This document shows positions 27,606 through 35,179 of a stretch of DNA of 64,000 nucleotides, piece after piece. The translations under genes and the position numbers were made by a program. Origin of the DNA: Jezberella montanilacus (GTDB taxonomy: Bacteria; Pseudomonadota; Gammaproteobacteria; Burkholderiales; Burkholderiaceae_B); the NCBI RefSeq assembly GCF_003003055.1, contig NZ_PVTV01000013.1, positions 62,001-126,000 on the forward strand, written 5' to 3'. How positions within the stretch are numbered: position 1 is the stretch's first letter; each line of letters begins with the position of its first letter. The notes beneath the pieces are model-generated. The model did no database searches. It saw nothing but the letters and a program-made list of their open reading frames with translations, and was not told the DNA's origin.

Positions 27606-29150
27606 ATGAACGCATCCAAGAAAAATGTTTTGATGATTGTGGTCGATCAATGGCGTGGCGATACGTTGGCGAAACTCGGCCACCCTGTGATCAAGACACC
27701 GAACATTGATGCACTGTCGGCTGAAGGTGTCACCTTTGCTAAGCACTACACGCAGGCCGTACCGTGCGGCCCTGGTCGAGCTTCTTTATTGACAGGTCTG
27801 TACATGATGACGCATCGAGCGGTGCAAAACACCATCCCGCTCGACGCCCGTCACACCAATCTAGCACTGGAAGTACGCAAAGCGGGCTACGAGCCGGCCT
27901 TGGTCGGTTACACGACCACGACCCCTGATCCGCGTGAAACCGCCGCACAAGATCCGCGCTTTACCGTGCTGGGGGCTGATATGGAAGGCTGGCGTCCGGT
28001 TGGCTCCTGGGGCTTAAAAAACGAAGCTTATTTTGCCTGGGTTGCTGCCAACGGCTTTAACGTGCCAGCCAATCCTTATGAGATTTGGGCACCTATGGGT
28101 GCGACCGAAGATGATATTGGTGCCACCAACAAACCCAGTGTTGTCCCCGCAGAACTTTCAGACACGAATTGGTTCACCGAAAGAGCCCTTGAGTTTTTAC
28201 AAGGTACACAGCATAAGCCCTGGTTCTTGCATCTTGGTTATTACCGTCCGCATCCGCCGTTTACCGCGTGTGCGCCCTATCACGCCATGTACAACCCTGA
28301 CGATTGTCCGTCACCTGTGCGCGCTGAATCGCCGGCGGTTGAGGCTGGGCAACACCCGCTGCTCGATTTTTATATTCAAGCGGGCGAGCGCAAAAAGTTT
28401 TTTGAAAATGGTCAAGGCAAATCCGCAGATATGGCTGAGGCTGAAGTGCGCCAGATGCGCGCCAGCTATTACGGCATGATGAGCCATGTCGATGATCAAC
28501 TGGGCCGTGTGTTTGAATTTCTCAAGAAAACAGGCCAATGGGAAGACACCCTGATCGTCTTTACGAGTGATCACGGTGAGCAACTGGGCGACCATCATCT
28601 GCTGGGCAAGATTGGCTATTTTGATCAGAGTTTTCACATTCCGATGATCGTGCGCGATCCGCGCCCGGTAGCAGACGCAACGCGTGGCAGCCTTGTCAAT
28701 TCCTTTACTGAGACGATCGATACGATGCCAACGATCCTGGACTGGTTGGGACTTGACACACCCAGAGCCTGTGACGGTCAATCACTGATGCCCTTTGTTG
28801 AAACTGGCAGTGCGCCGGCGGACTGGCGGACCGAGGTTCATTATGAGTTTGATTTCAGGAACATTTTTTATTCAAAGCCTGAGGAATTTCTTGGGATTGG
28901 CATGGACGAGTCTTCATTATCTGTGATTCAGAACGAAGACTATAAGTACGTACATTTTGCCGCCCTACCACCGCTATTCTTTGACCTCAAGAAAGACCCA
29001 GGCCAATTTAATAACGTTGTTAATGATCCCGCATATACCTTGCAGGTGCTGAAAATGGCACAAAAGATGATTAACTGGAAAATGATCCACGCAGACCGTA
29101 CACTAACAGGATACGCAGCCTCACCAGAAGGGCTTACCTCGAGACTATGA
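27606..29150 (+). CDS. pehA: Phosphonate monoester hydrolase/phosphodiesterase, sulfatase superfamily
   Basis: A 514-residue alkaline-phosphatase-superfamily enzyme, clearly like rhizobial and Burkholderia phosphonate monoester hydrolase. It has the early metal Asp (IVVDQWRGD), the formylglycine site C54 in VPCGPGRASLLTG, MMTHRAVQNTIPLDARHTNL, LHLGYYRPHPPF and FTSDHGEQLGDHHLLGKIGY. C54 must be converted to formylglycine, and CGPGR departs from the CxPSR consensus in the same way as rhizobial PMH. PMHs cleave phosphonate monoesters and phosphodiesters promiscuously. No signal peptide is seen, so it is cytosolic and acts after import. It lies in the operon with the Dpp-type importer and overlaps the HAD gene by 4 nt. 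Confidence 0.88.
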   Translation: MNASKKNVLMIVVDQWRGDTLAKLGHPVIKTPNIDALSAEGVTFAKHYTQAVPCGPGRASLLTGLYMMTHRAVQNTIPLDARHTNLALEVRKAGYEPALVGYTTTTPDPRETAAQDPRFTVLGADMEGWRPVGSWGLKNEAYFAWVAANGFNVPANPYEIWAPMGATEDDIGATNKPSVVPAELSDTNWFTERALEFLQGTQHKPWFLHLGYYRPHPPFTACAPYHAMYNPDDCPSPVRAESPAVEAGQHPLLDFYIQAGERKKFFENGQGKSADMAEAEVRQMRASYYGMMSHVDDQLGRVFEFLKKTGQWEDTLIVFTSDHGEQLGDHHLLGKIGYFDQSFHIPMIVRDPRPVADATRGSLVNSFTETIDTMPTILDWLGLDTPRACDGQSLMPFVETGSAPADWRTEVHYEFDFRNIFYSKPEEFLGIGMDESSLSVIQNEDYKYVHFAALPPLFFDLKKDPGQFNNVVNDPAYTLQVLKMAQKMINWKMIHADRTLTGYAASPEGLTSRL

Positions 29151-29806
29151 GTCAAGCAAAAACAATACTGGGCGAATATCAGTCCCTGATCTTCGACTTG
29201 GATGGCACCTTGATGCACACTGAGCCCGACATCCGTAAAGCCATCAATGGCGCCTTGCGCGATTGCGGCTATCGTGAACTGCCCGTTGATCTGGTTTTAC
29301 CGAATCTCTACAGCACGCTGACGGACATCATTGCGGAGGCGACAGCATTGATCGACGTGCCGCCCTCAGCGATACCGGCTTTGCACGACGCTTACCGTAT
29401 CCACTACGTTGAGCAGGCGCATGGCGATTCAGTGCTGTATCCCGGTGTACTGGATTTCTTACAGGCCAGCGCCGCACGTGGCTGCGTCATGGCAGTCTGT
29501 ACCAACAAGAACGAAGCTTTTGCGCATCAGGCGCTTGAGCGAACAGGTGTTCACGATTTCTTTGTTTGTGTGACAGGTGGCAACACCACAGCGTATTCAA
29601 AGCCCCACCCAATGCCACTCGAGCACACGCTGGCACAAATGGGCACTCGAGCCAATGAATCGATTATGCTCGGTGATACGCACGTCGATGCGGCCACAGC
29701 ACAGAATGCGGGTGTGGCTTTCGCCCTGCATAAAAACGGTTACGGCGGGATAAGATTAGACGGATATCCGACACGAGCAAGTTTCAATAGCTACACAGAG
29801 CTTTGA
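29147..29806 (+). CDS. HAD-family phosphatase, phosphoglycolate-phosphatase-like
   Basis: A 219-residue HAD hydrolase. Motif I is IFDLDGTLMHTEPD (nucleophile and acid Asp), motif II includes AVCTNKN, motif III lies near SKPHPMPLEH and motif IV is IMLGDTHVDAATA. The alpha-helical cap (about 20-90) puts it with the Gph-type enzymes. The ATGA overlap with the hydrolase gene implies coupled function, perhaps removing phosphate from the phosphodiester or phosphonate hydrolysis product. The substrate cannot be read from sequence. It converges on the barrel gene with a 6-nt gap. Confidence 0.87.
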   Translation: MSQAKTILGEYQSLIFDLDGTLMHTEPDIRKAINGALRDCGYRELPVDLVLPNLYSTLTDIIAEATALIDVPPSAIPALHDAYRIHYVEQAHGDSVLYPGVLDFLQASAARGCVMAVCTNKNEAFAHQALERTGVHDFFVCVTGGNTTAYSKPHPMPLEHTLAQMGTRANESIMLGDTHVDAATAQNAGVAFALHKNGYGGIRLDGYPTRASFNSYTEL

Positions 29807-29812
29807 ACTAGT

Positions 29813-30634
29813 TTAGAAATCAATCGGCACTGAAAAGATAGCTTTGACTGTCCATGAGTCAGTGGATGAGTTCAAGCCACGCCCAATACCAAACTGAAAC
29901 GGTACGGGCCCTGCGTCAACGTAGGCGACTGCAAAGAGCGTCTGGCCCGTCGTCTGCAAGTTGACAGGGTAGTTCAGCGACCCCAGGTTTGAATAGTATT
30001 CAACGCCCAGCGAAAACCCTTCCGTGATCTCGCGCGAAACGCGACTGGCGAGATTGAACATTGGATTCTGGTTCGTGTAAGGCTGACTAAACGAAAAATC
30101 AAAAATCGGATTGACCACGACTAGCCATTCGTCAAAGTGCTTACCGATAATGAATCTCGCCTCGCCCGAATATTGTGACTGCTCGTATTGATACAGTGTG
30201 TTCGACAACTCAAAATTAACGCCCGCGAAGAAGCCATCCCCTTTCTTCTCTTGGATCGGCAGCCATTTGAGTCGGCCTTTAAAGCCAGCGTAATTCCATT
30301 GCGTGCCAACCATTACACTATTGACGTATAACCCCAACTCTAAATCATGCCCGAGCCCGTAGGCAAACTCAGGCGTGATACGCGTATTACCGTGATTCAT
30401 CACCTCACCCGGGTAACTTTGTGAGGTCAGGCCTGAAGGTGTCGAATTAACATGCAATTCAAGGCTGTACTCGCCTTTAGCGTTGATCTCGTCGTCGTAG
30501 ACCTGAATCTCGTCTTGCAGAACAGCATAGCTCGTGCTCAGCCACAAGGCCAAAAAAACCGTTGTAAGGCCTTGGAAAAATGACTGGAGCGAGACACTGA
30601 TGGTCTTTTGATTTGCTTGATAGGGGCGCTGCAT
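29813..30634 (-). CDS. Predicted outer-membrane beta-barrel protein of unknown function
   Basis: A 273-residue protein that I do not recognise by name. A signal peptide (about 15-38, FFQGLTTVFLALWLSTSYA) precedes a sequence rich in alternating polar/hydrophobic strands with many aromatic residues at strand ends (LELGLYVNSVMV, GFFAGVNFELSNTLYQYE, FSLGVEYYSNLGSL). It ends in Phe (SVPIDF), the C-terminal aromatic used by outer-membrane barrels. About 10-12 strands are likely. The 5' flank has TATAAC in a weak promoter context near 30676. It is a single gene converging on the HAD gene. Confidence 0.65.
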   Translation of the reverse strand: MQRPYQANQKTISVSLQSFFQGLTTVFLALWLSTSYAVLQDEIQVYDDEINAKGEYSLELHVNSTPSGLTSQSYPGEVMNHGNTRITPEFAYGLGHDLELGLYVNSVMVGTQWNYAGFKGRLKWLPIQEKKGDGFFAGVNFELSNTLYQYEQSQYSGEARFIIGKHFDEWLVVVNPIFDFSFSQPYTNQNPMFNLASRVSREITEGFSLGVEYYSNLGSLNYPVNLQTTGQTLFAVAYVDAGPVPFQFGIGRGLNSSTDSWTVKAIFSVPIDF

Positions 30635-30890
30635 GAGTAGATGCTTTGAGCAAATTAAGGGATAACCCTAGTTATAACCGATTAACCCACTGCCAAATTG
30701 TCATACAGGGTTCAGGTCAGATTTAAGTTTGCGTGTCGCGAGTGGCAGGCGCGCGTCCAAATAGTTACTTTTGCTTACCAAATAGTGTCCCGAAAGCAAC
30801 TAAATTGCCATGTTTACGTATTGTGCGGGCTGGTACCAACCTCTATCATTTGACGCCATTGAAACAATACAGTCCATACAGAAAGAAATG

Positions 30891-31244
30891 ATGGAAAAAA
30901 GAGTGACCACCCTCGAAGTTCGCATGGATCAAACAGCTCAATCGATTGATCGGCTCGATCGATCAATTACCGATTTACGCGTCGATATGGATAAAAGATT
31001 TATTCACGCTGAAGAAAAAATAGATAAACGATTTATTCATTTTGAAGAAAAAATAGACAAAAGGTTCATACATTTTGAAGAAAGGATAGACAAGCGGTTT
31101 ATTCATTTTGAAGAAAAAATAGATAAGAAATTTGCGCGAATCGAAGACATCATTGATCGCAAGTTTTCGTGGTCAATCGGCATACAAATTACCACCCTGC
31201 TCGCCATGATGGCGTTTATGGGCAAGATGGCGCAGTTCTATTAA
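30891..31244 (+). CDS. Coiled-coil membrane protein, paralogue A (five 11-residue repeats)
   Basis: A 117-residue protein from ATG 30891; an in-frame ATG at 30810 would add 27 residues with no match in the paralogues, so the shorter start is chosen. It has an N-terminal coiled coil (TTLEVRMDQTAQSIDRLDRS), then five 11-residue repeats of the form RFIHxEEKIDK (residues 36-90), then one C-terminal hydrophobic helix (ITTLLAMMAFMGKMAQFY). The architecture suggests an oligomeric coiled coil anchored by its C-terminus in the inner membrane. I know no function. The next copy starts 7 nt after its stop. The 256-bp gap upstream of the start shows no convincing promoter and no other gene. Confidence 0.75.
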   Translation: MEKRVTTLEVRMDQTAQSIDRLDRSITDLRVDMDKRFIHAEEKIDKRFIHFEEKIDKRFIHFEERIDKRFIHFEEKIDKKFARIEDIIDRKFSWSIGIQITTLLAMMAFMGKMAQFY

Positions 31245-31251
31245 GCACGCC

Positions 31252-31506
31252 ATGGAGAAAAGAGTCACCACCCTAGAAGTTCGTATGGATCAAACAGCTC
31301 AATCGATTGATCGTCTGGATCGATCAATTACTGATTTACGCGTAGATATGGATAAAAAATTTATCCATGCCGAAGAGAAAATAGACAGAAAATTTGCGCG
31401 AATCGAAGACATCATCGATCGCAAGTTCTCGTGGTCAATCGGCATACAAATTACCACCCTGCTCGCCATGATGGCGTTTATGGGCAAGATGGCGCAGTTC
31501 TATTAA
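31252..31506 (+). CDS. Coiled-coil membrane protein, paralogue B (two repeats)
   Basis: An 84-residue copy of paralogue A: the same N-terminal coiled coil and the same C-terminal membrane helix, but only two 11-residue repeats (residues 36-57: KFIHAEEKIDR, KFARIEDIIDR). It is 33 residues shorter than A, exactly three repeats. The stop-to-start spacer GCACGCC is identical to that before paralogue C, and no ribosome site is present. Translation therefore probably re-initiates after the upstream stop. Confidence 0.75.
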   Translation: MEKRVTTLEVRMDQTAQSIDRLDRSITDLRVDMDKKFIHAEEKIDRKFARIEDIIDRKFSWSIGIQITTLLAMMAFMGKMAQFY

Positions 31507-31513
31507 GCACGCC

Positions 31514-31735
31514 ATGGACAAAAGAGTCACCACCCTTGAGGTTCGTATGGATCAAACAGCAAAATCCATCGATCGTCTGGATCGATCCATTACTGATCTA
31601 CGTATCGACATGGATAAAAAGTTTATTCACGTCGAAGACATCATCGATCGAAAATTTTGCTGGACGATCGGCATACAAATTACCACCCTGCTCGCCATGA
31701 TGGCGTTTATGGGCAAGATGGCGCAGATTTACTAG
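31514..31735 (+). CDS. Coiled-coil membrane protein, paralogue C (one repeat)
   Basis: A 73-residue third copy with a single 11-residue repeat (residues 36-46, KFIHVEDIIDR) and the same C-terminal helix ending GKMAQIY. It is 11 residues shorter than B, exactly one repeat. The start MDKRVTTLEV differs from the A and B start by one residue. It is last in the tandem; the ModA-like gene starts 80 nt later. Confidence 0.75.
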   Translation: MDKRVTTLEVRMDQTAKSIDRLDRSITDLRIDMDKKFIHVEDIIDRKFCWTIGIQITTLLAMMAFMGKMAQIY

Positions 31736-31815
31736 GCGTTAGGTGCCTTCAGTTAATATTTACTTCAAGTCTGACGCCCGTCAACCAACGGCGTCAATAT
31801 CTGAGGGATCTTAAC

Positions 31816-32583
31816 GTGCGCAGCGCTGTCCTTAAACGATTCGGAGCCTTACTCATCACATCACTTGGTCTGTGTGACTGCTCCCGTGCGCAAACAGCTG
31901 ATTTAATTGTTTCGGCCGCAGCCAGTCTCACTAATGCTTTCACCGCATTGAGCCAATCCTTTGAAACGACTCATCCTGGCACAAAAGTCATCATGAATTT
32001 TGGTGCTTCCGATTCACTCATGATGCAGATCATCAATGGCGCGCCAGCGGATGTTTTTGCCTCCGCCGACCAAGTAGCGATGGACAAGGCGGTCACATTA
32101 AAAGGGGTGAACAGGGATAGCCGCCAGGATTTTGCTTCGAATCAAGTCGTTGTCATCGTGCCCGCGGAGAGCAAACTACGCTTGGCCGACCTCAAAGCGC
32201 TTGCTAGTCCAAACATTAAAAGGGTGACCTACGGCAATCCTGCCTCGGTTCCCATTGGACGTTATGCGCAGGCTGCCCTAGAAGCTGTAGGTCAATGGGA
32301 TGTTGTGGCCGCAAAGGCGGTTCTCGCCCAGAATGTTCGGCAAAGCCTCGATTACGTTGTGCGCGGCGAGGTGGATGCGGGCTTTGTCTTCGCGACCGAT
32401 GCCGCACTCGTTGGCGATAAGGTTCGCGTCGCCTATCGAGTTTCCTCCGCTATGCCCGTGACCTATCCGATCGCGGTCACTTCTACGACCAGACAGCCCA
32501 GGGCTGCGCACGAGTTTGTTGACTATGTTCTGTCTGCTCCAGGTCAAACGATTCTTGCCAAGTATGGATTTCTCAAACCCTGA
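31816..32583 (+). CDS. modA: ModA-like molybdate-binding periplasmic protein (orphan)
   Basis: A 255-residue periplasmic receptor from a GTG start at 31816 with GAGGGA 7 nt upstream; the longer frame overlaps paralogue C and is ignored. The signal peptide is about RFGALLITSLGLCDCSRAQ. The mature protein starts TADLIVSAAASLTNAF and contains GASDSLMMQIINGAPADVFASAD and a late YPIAVTS, the ModA/WtpA landmarks. No modB or modC follows; the next genes encode nitrile hydratase. It either uses a permease elsewhere or binds another oxyanion. The NicB-type enzyme at 35180-38854 needs molybdenum, but a link is only suggestive. Confidence 0.83.
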   Translation: MRSAVLKRFGALLITSLGLCDCSRAQTADLIVSAAASLTNAFTALSQSFETTHPGTKVIMNFGASDSLMMQIINGAPADVFASADQVAMDKAVTLKGVNRDSRQDFASNQVVVIVPAESKLRLADLKALASPNIKRVTYGNPASVPIGRYAQAALEAVGQWDVVAAKAVLAQNVRQSLDYVVRGEVDAGFVFATDAALVGDKVRVAYRVSSAMPVTYPIAVTSTTRQPRAAHEFVDYVLSAPGQTILAKYGFLKP

Positions 32584-32597
32584 GCGCTACATTTAGG

Positions 32598-32627
32598 TTC
32601 AACTCAGGCCGTGAATTCGGATACTAT
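32598..32627 (+). promoter_or_regulatory. Candidate promoter of the nitrile hydratase genes
   Basis: TTCAAC (32598-32603) and TACTAT (32622-32627) are 18 bp apart, 47 nt before the nthA start. Each box matches the sigma-70 consensus at four positions or so, which is moderate support only. Confidence 0.35.
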
Positions 32628-32674
32628 CGAAGTGATTAATTGAATACCAAAGTGAATACAAAAGGAGACGAGTG

Positions 32675-33280
32675 ATGAGTCAAAATCACCCTATTGCAAC
32701 TGAGCAGGCATCGGTAATAAAAAGAATCGAAGCAATCGAGTCTGTGATGAACGCTCAGGGCATGGAACCGGCCGCCGCTATTGAAAAAGCGCGGCACACA
32801 GCCGATGAGGCGTGGGTACCAGCAAATGGTGCACGAATGGTCGCTAAGGCGTGGACAGATTCTGCTTACCGCACACGTTTGCTTGCAGATGGCAAAGCGG
32901 CGGCAGCCGAGTTAGGTTTTGAAATGCCACCGCATCACCGTTATCTCGTCGCGCTCGAAAACACGCCTAACCTGCACAATGTCATCGTCTGTACCCTTTG
33001 CTCTTGCACGGCGTTCACAATTATCGGGCTACCGCCTGACTGGTACAAGGATCTCGAATACCGGGCGCGTGCGGTTCGAGAGTCTCGAACGGTCTTGAAA
33101 GAGATGGGGCTTGAACTACCCGCGACAACTGAAATCAAGGTTTGGGACACAACGACCGACACTCGATATATGGTCATCCCGCAACAACCAGCCGAAACCA
33201 TAGGATGGCCTGAAGACAAACTGGCAGGCATTGTTACGAAAGAGTCCATGATTGGCGTTGAACGCCTGATGGGGAGCTGA
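32675..33280 (+). CDS. nthA: Nitrile hydratase alpha subunit, cobalt type
   Basis: The alpha subunit binds the low-spin metal that hydrates nitriles to amides. The metal motif VCTLCSC is present (C106, C109, S110, C111), followed by GLPPDWYKDLEYRARAVRE. Thr at the second motif position (CTLCSC rather than CSLCSC) indicates cobalt rather than iron. The 201-residue length is normal. AAGGAG (32662-32667) sits 7 nt before ATG 32675, so this start is preferred over GTG 32672. The beta gene follows 4 nt after the stop. Thiocyanate hydrolase gamma is a related alternative, but the beta partner as a single full-length protein argues for nitrile hydratase. Confidence 0.9.
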   Translation: MSQNHPIATEQASVIKRIEAIESVMNAQGMEPAAAIEKARHTADEAWVPANGARMVAKAWTDSAYRTRLLADGKAAAAELGFEMPPHHRYLVALENTPNLHNVIVCTLCSCTAFTIIGLPPDWYKDLEYRARAVRESRTVLKEMGLELPATTEIKVWDTTTDTRYMVIPQQPAETIGWPEDKLAGIVTKESMIGVERLMGS

Positions 33281-33284
33281 ACTG

Positions 33285-33899
33285 ATGGATGGCATACATG
33301 ATTTAGGTGGCCGGCAGGGCTTTGGTACCGTCCAGTATGGTCGAGACGCAGCGGTTTTTCATGAAGAGTGGGAAAGAAAAGCCAACGCCCTATACGGATT
33401 GGCGGTTCGTCATGGGGTGTTCAATATGGACGAATACCGTCACGCAATCGAACGGATGTCGCCCCGCCATTACATGTCAGCAAGTTATTACGAACGCACA
33501 CTGACAAGTTTGGCAACTCTACTCGTCGAAAAAGGTTTAGTGACGCGAGAAGAACTCGAACACCTTGCAGGCGGCGCTTTCCCGCTTTCTGGGCCCAGCA
33601 CACCAGGTCGCAGTAATGCGGCTGATCGTCATCAGTTCAAGAAAGGTGATAGGGTTCGCGTGCGAAACGATTTCTTTGGTGGACACATCCGTCTGCCCGC
33701 GTATATCCGCGGCAAGCAAGGTGTTGTGGTTCATGAGACGCCAGCCTATCCATTCCCCGATGCGCATGCGCACGGCGTTCACGCTGCTGATGAGCCCACT
33801 TTTGATGTCGCCTTTCGCACTGAGGATCTGTGGCCAAACGCATCAGACTCAGCCATCGTACATGTGGGCGTATTTCAAAGCTACTTGCTACCGGCTTAG
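33285..33899 (+). CDS. nthB: Nitrile hydratase beta subunit
   Basis: A 204-residue beta subunit. The start MDGIHDLGGRQGFG is the family hallmark. The two arginines that hydrogen-bond the modified cysteines of the alpha subunit are kept, in AIERMSP and IRLPAYIRGKQG. The C-terminal SH3-like barrel (FKKGDRVRVRNDFF to VGVFQSYLLPA) is complete. In cobalt enzymes a small activator homologous to the beta N-terminus usually follows; here the next gene is ychF on the other strand and no activator is seen. The enzyme would need an activator from elsewhere. Confidence 0.9.
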   Translation: MDGIHDLGGRQGFGTVQYGRDAAVFHEEWERKANALYGLAVRHGVFNMDEYRHAIERMSPRHYMSASYYERTLTSLATLLVEKGLVTREELEHLAGGAFPLSGPSTPGRSNAADRHQFKKGDRVRVRNDFFGGHIRLPAYIRGKQGVVVHETPAYPFPDAHAHGVHAADEPTFDVAFRTEDLWPNASDSAIVHVGVFQSYLLPA

Positions 33900-33919
33900 C
33901 TCCCACGACAGACGAAGCC

Positions 33920-33956
33920 CAACACCTGTTTGAAACTTAACTTCAAGCAGGTGTTG
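33920..33956. terminator. Hairpin between convergent nthB and ychF
   Basis: CAACACCTG (33920-33928) pairs with CAGGTGTTG (33948-33956). The stem continues inward through a G-U pair and five more pairs (to 33934/33942), leaving a 7-nt loop. No long T-run follows on either strand, but its place between two stop codons fits a shared terminator or mRNA 3'-end hairpin. Confidence 0.5.
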
Positions 33957-33960
33957 AGTG

Positions 33961-35052
33961 TTAGACGTTAAACAAGAAGTTCATCACATCGCCGTCTTGG
34001 ACGATGTATTCTTTGCCTTCAGCACGCATTTTTCCGGCTTCTTTGGCGCCTTGCTCACCTTTGAAGGCAACAAAGTCCTCATAGGCAATCGTCTGGGCAC
34101 GGATAAAACCGCGCTCGAAATCTGTATGGATAACACCCGCAGCCTGGGGGCCCGTAGCACCGATCGGAACTGTCCAGGCACGCACCTCTTTCACGCCCGC
34201 AGTGAAATATGTCTGCAAACCAAGCAACTTAAACGCGCCCTGGATTAAGCGGTTTAGGCCAGGCTCGGTCATGCCCATATCAGCTAAGAAAACCCCCTTG
34301 TCTTCGTCAGGCAGATCTGCGATCTCGGCTTCGATGGCCGCGCAGATAGCGACGACCGGTGCATTGCGCTCAGCCGCGTAGGCGGTTAATTTATCGAGCA
34401 AGGGATTATCGATAAAGCCGCTATCGCTCACATTACCCACGTACATAGCTGGTTTGGCAGTGATAAAACATAAGGGTGCCAACAAGGCTAAGTCATCAGC
34501 ATCCATACCGAGAGCACGTATGGGTTTGGCCAAGTCCAACTGGGTGATACATTTTTCGATCAAACCAACCATTCGCTGGGCGTCTTTATCACCAGACCTC
34601 GCCGTCTTTTGAAAACGATGCAAGGCTTTTTCGGCTGTTTGCATGTCAGCGAGCGCGAGTTCGGTCTCGATGACTTCAATATCTGAGATCGGATCGACAC
34701 GACCAGCAACGTGAATGACATTGTCGTCTTCAAAGCAGCGCACCACGTTCACAATGGCATTGGTCTCGCGGATATGGGAAAGAAACTGATTGCCCAACCC
34801 CTCACCCTGACTGGCCCCTGCAACGAGACCTGCAATATCGACAAACTCGACGGTGGCATGAAGAATGCGCTCGGGATTGACGATTTCTGCTAGCTTATGC
34901 AACCGAGCATCGGGCACCTCGACCACGCCCACATTGGGTTCAATGGTGCAGAAAGGGTAGTTTTCAGCCGCGATACCCGCTTTGGTCAGCGCGTTAAATA
35001 AGGTTGATTTACCGACGTTGGGCAAACCAACGATGCCGCATTGCAGAGCCAT
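33961..35052 (-). CDS. ychF: Ribosome-binding ATPase YchF
   Basis: YchF is an Obg-family protein that binds ribosomes and prefers ATP. The 363-residue protein has [19 protein letters not shown], the [12 protein letters not shown] switch region, [20 protein letters not shown] (G3) and the C-terminal TGS-like part [11 protein letters not shown] to [15 protein letters not shown]. In many proteobacteria it lies next to pth; here pth is about 19 kb away, with the catabolic island between. Confidence 0.96.
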   Translation of the reverse strand: MALQCGIVGLPNVGKSTLFNALTKAGIAAENYPFCTIEPNVGVVEVPDARLHKLAEIVNPERILHATVEFVDIAGLVAGASQGEGLGNQFLSHIRETNAIVNVVRCFEDDNVIHVAGRVDPISDIEVIETELALADMQTAEKALHRFQKTARSGDKDAQRMVGLIEKCITQLDLAKPIRALGMDADDLALLAPLCFITAKPAMYVGNVSDSGFIDNPLLDKLTAYAAERNAPVVAICAAIEAEIADLPDEDKGVFLADMGMTEPGLNRLIQGAFKLLGLQTYFTAGVKEVRAWTVPIGATGPQAAGVIHTDFERGFIRAQTIAYEDFVAFKGEQGAKEAGKMRAEGKEYIVQDGDVMNFLFNV

Positions 35053-35094
35053 GAGAATCCCGAATATTTTTTAAATGAATAACTGAACAATGAC

Positions 35095-35145
35095 GCCAAA
35101 ATTGATTTTGGCCATAGATAACCGAAGAGTTTAACCGCTATGGCC
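35095..35145. other. Nested hairpins downstream of the nicotinate operon
   Basis: In the 127-bp gap between nicB and ychF, GCCAAAAT-TG-ATTTTGGC (35095-35112) is a perfect 8-bp inverted repeat. An overlapping pair GGCCATAG (35110-35117) and CTATGGCC (35138-35145) could form a competing stem. A third small stem (CTGAC/GTCAG) lies near 35159-35171. None has a clear T-run. They probably end the nine-gene minus-strand operon or serve as regulatory sites for ychF. Confidence 0.4.
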
Positions 35146-35179
35146 GACCATCCCCAAGACTGACGTTGTCAGGGGTTAA

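Larger units (their letters stand above)
30891..31737 (+). repeat. Tandem gene triplication with variable in-frame 33-bp repeats
   Basis: Three direct copies (30891-31251, 31252-31513, 31514-31737) include the intergenic spacer. The 33-bp coding repeats occupy 30996-31160 (five), 31357-31422 (two) and 31619-31651 (one). The last 60 or so coding bases, from GGCATACAAATTACCACC onward, are almost identical in all three. This points to recent unequal recombination or gene conversion. Confidence 0.9.

Noticed and set aside
27606-29150. Arylsulfatase or choline sulfatase
   Set aside because: Long collinear matches to phosphonate monoester hydrolase (HRAVQNTIPLDARH, YYRPHPPF, GDHHLLGKIGY) and the CGPGR formylglycine site fit PMH better.
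30996-31160. CRISPR-like or satellite repeat array
   Set aside because: The 33-bp units are contiguous, in frame and encode 11-residue coiled-coil repeats; there are no unique spacers and no cas genes.
32675-33899. Thiocyanate hydrolase
   Set aside because: The alpha-like subunit motif is compatible, but the partner is one full-length beta chain; thiocyanate hydrolase has split alpha and beta subunits in a different order. Not fully excluded.
35095-35112. Transposon end or attachment site at the island border
   Set aside because: The palindrome is not repeated at the other border near 53.1 kb, and no transposase or integrase is in the window.
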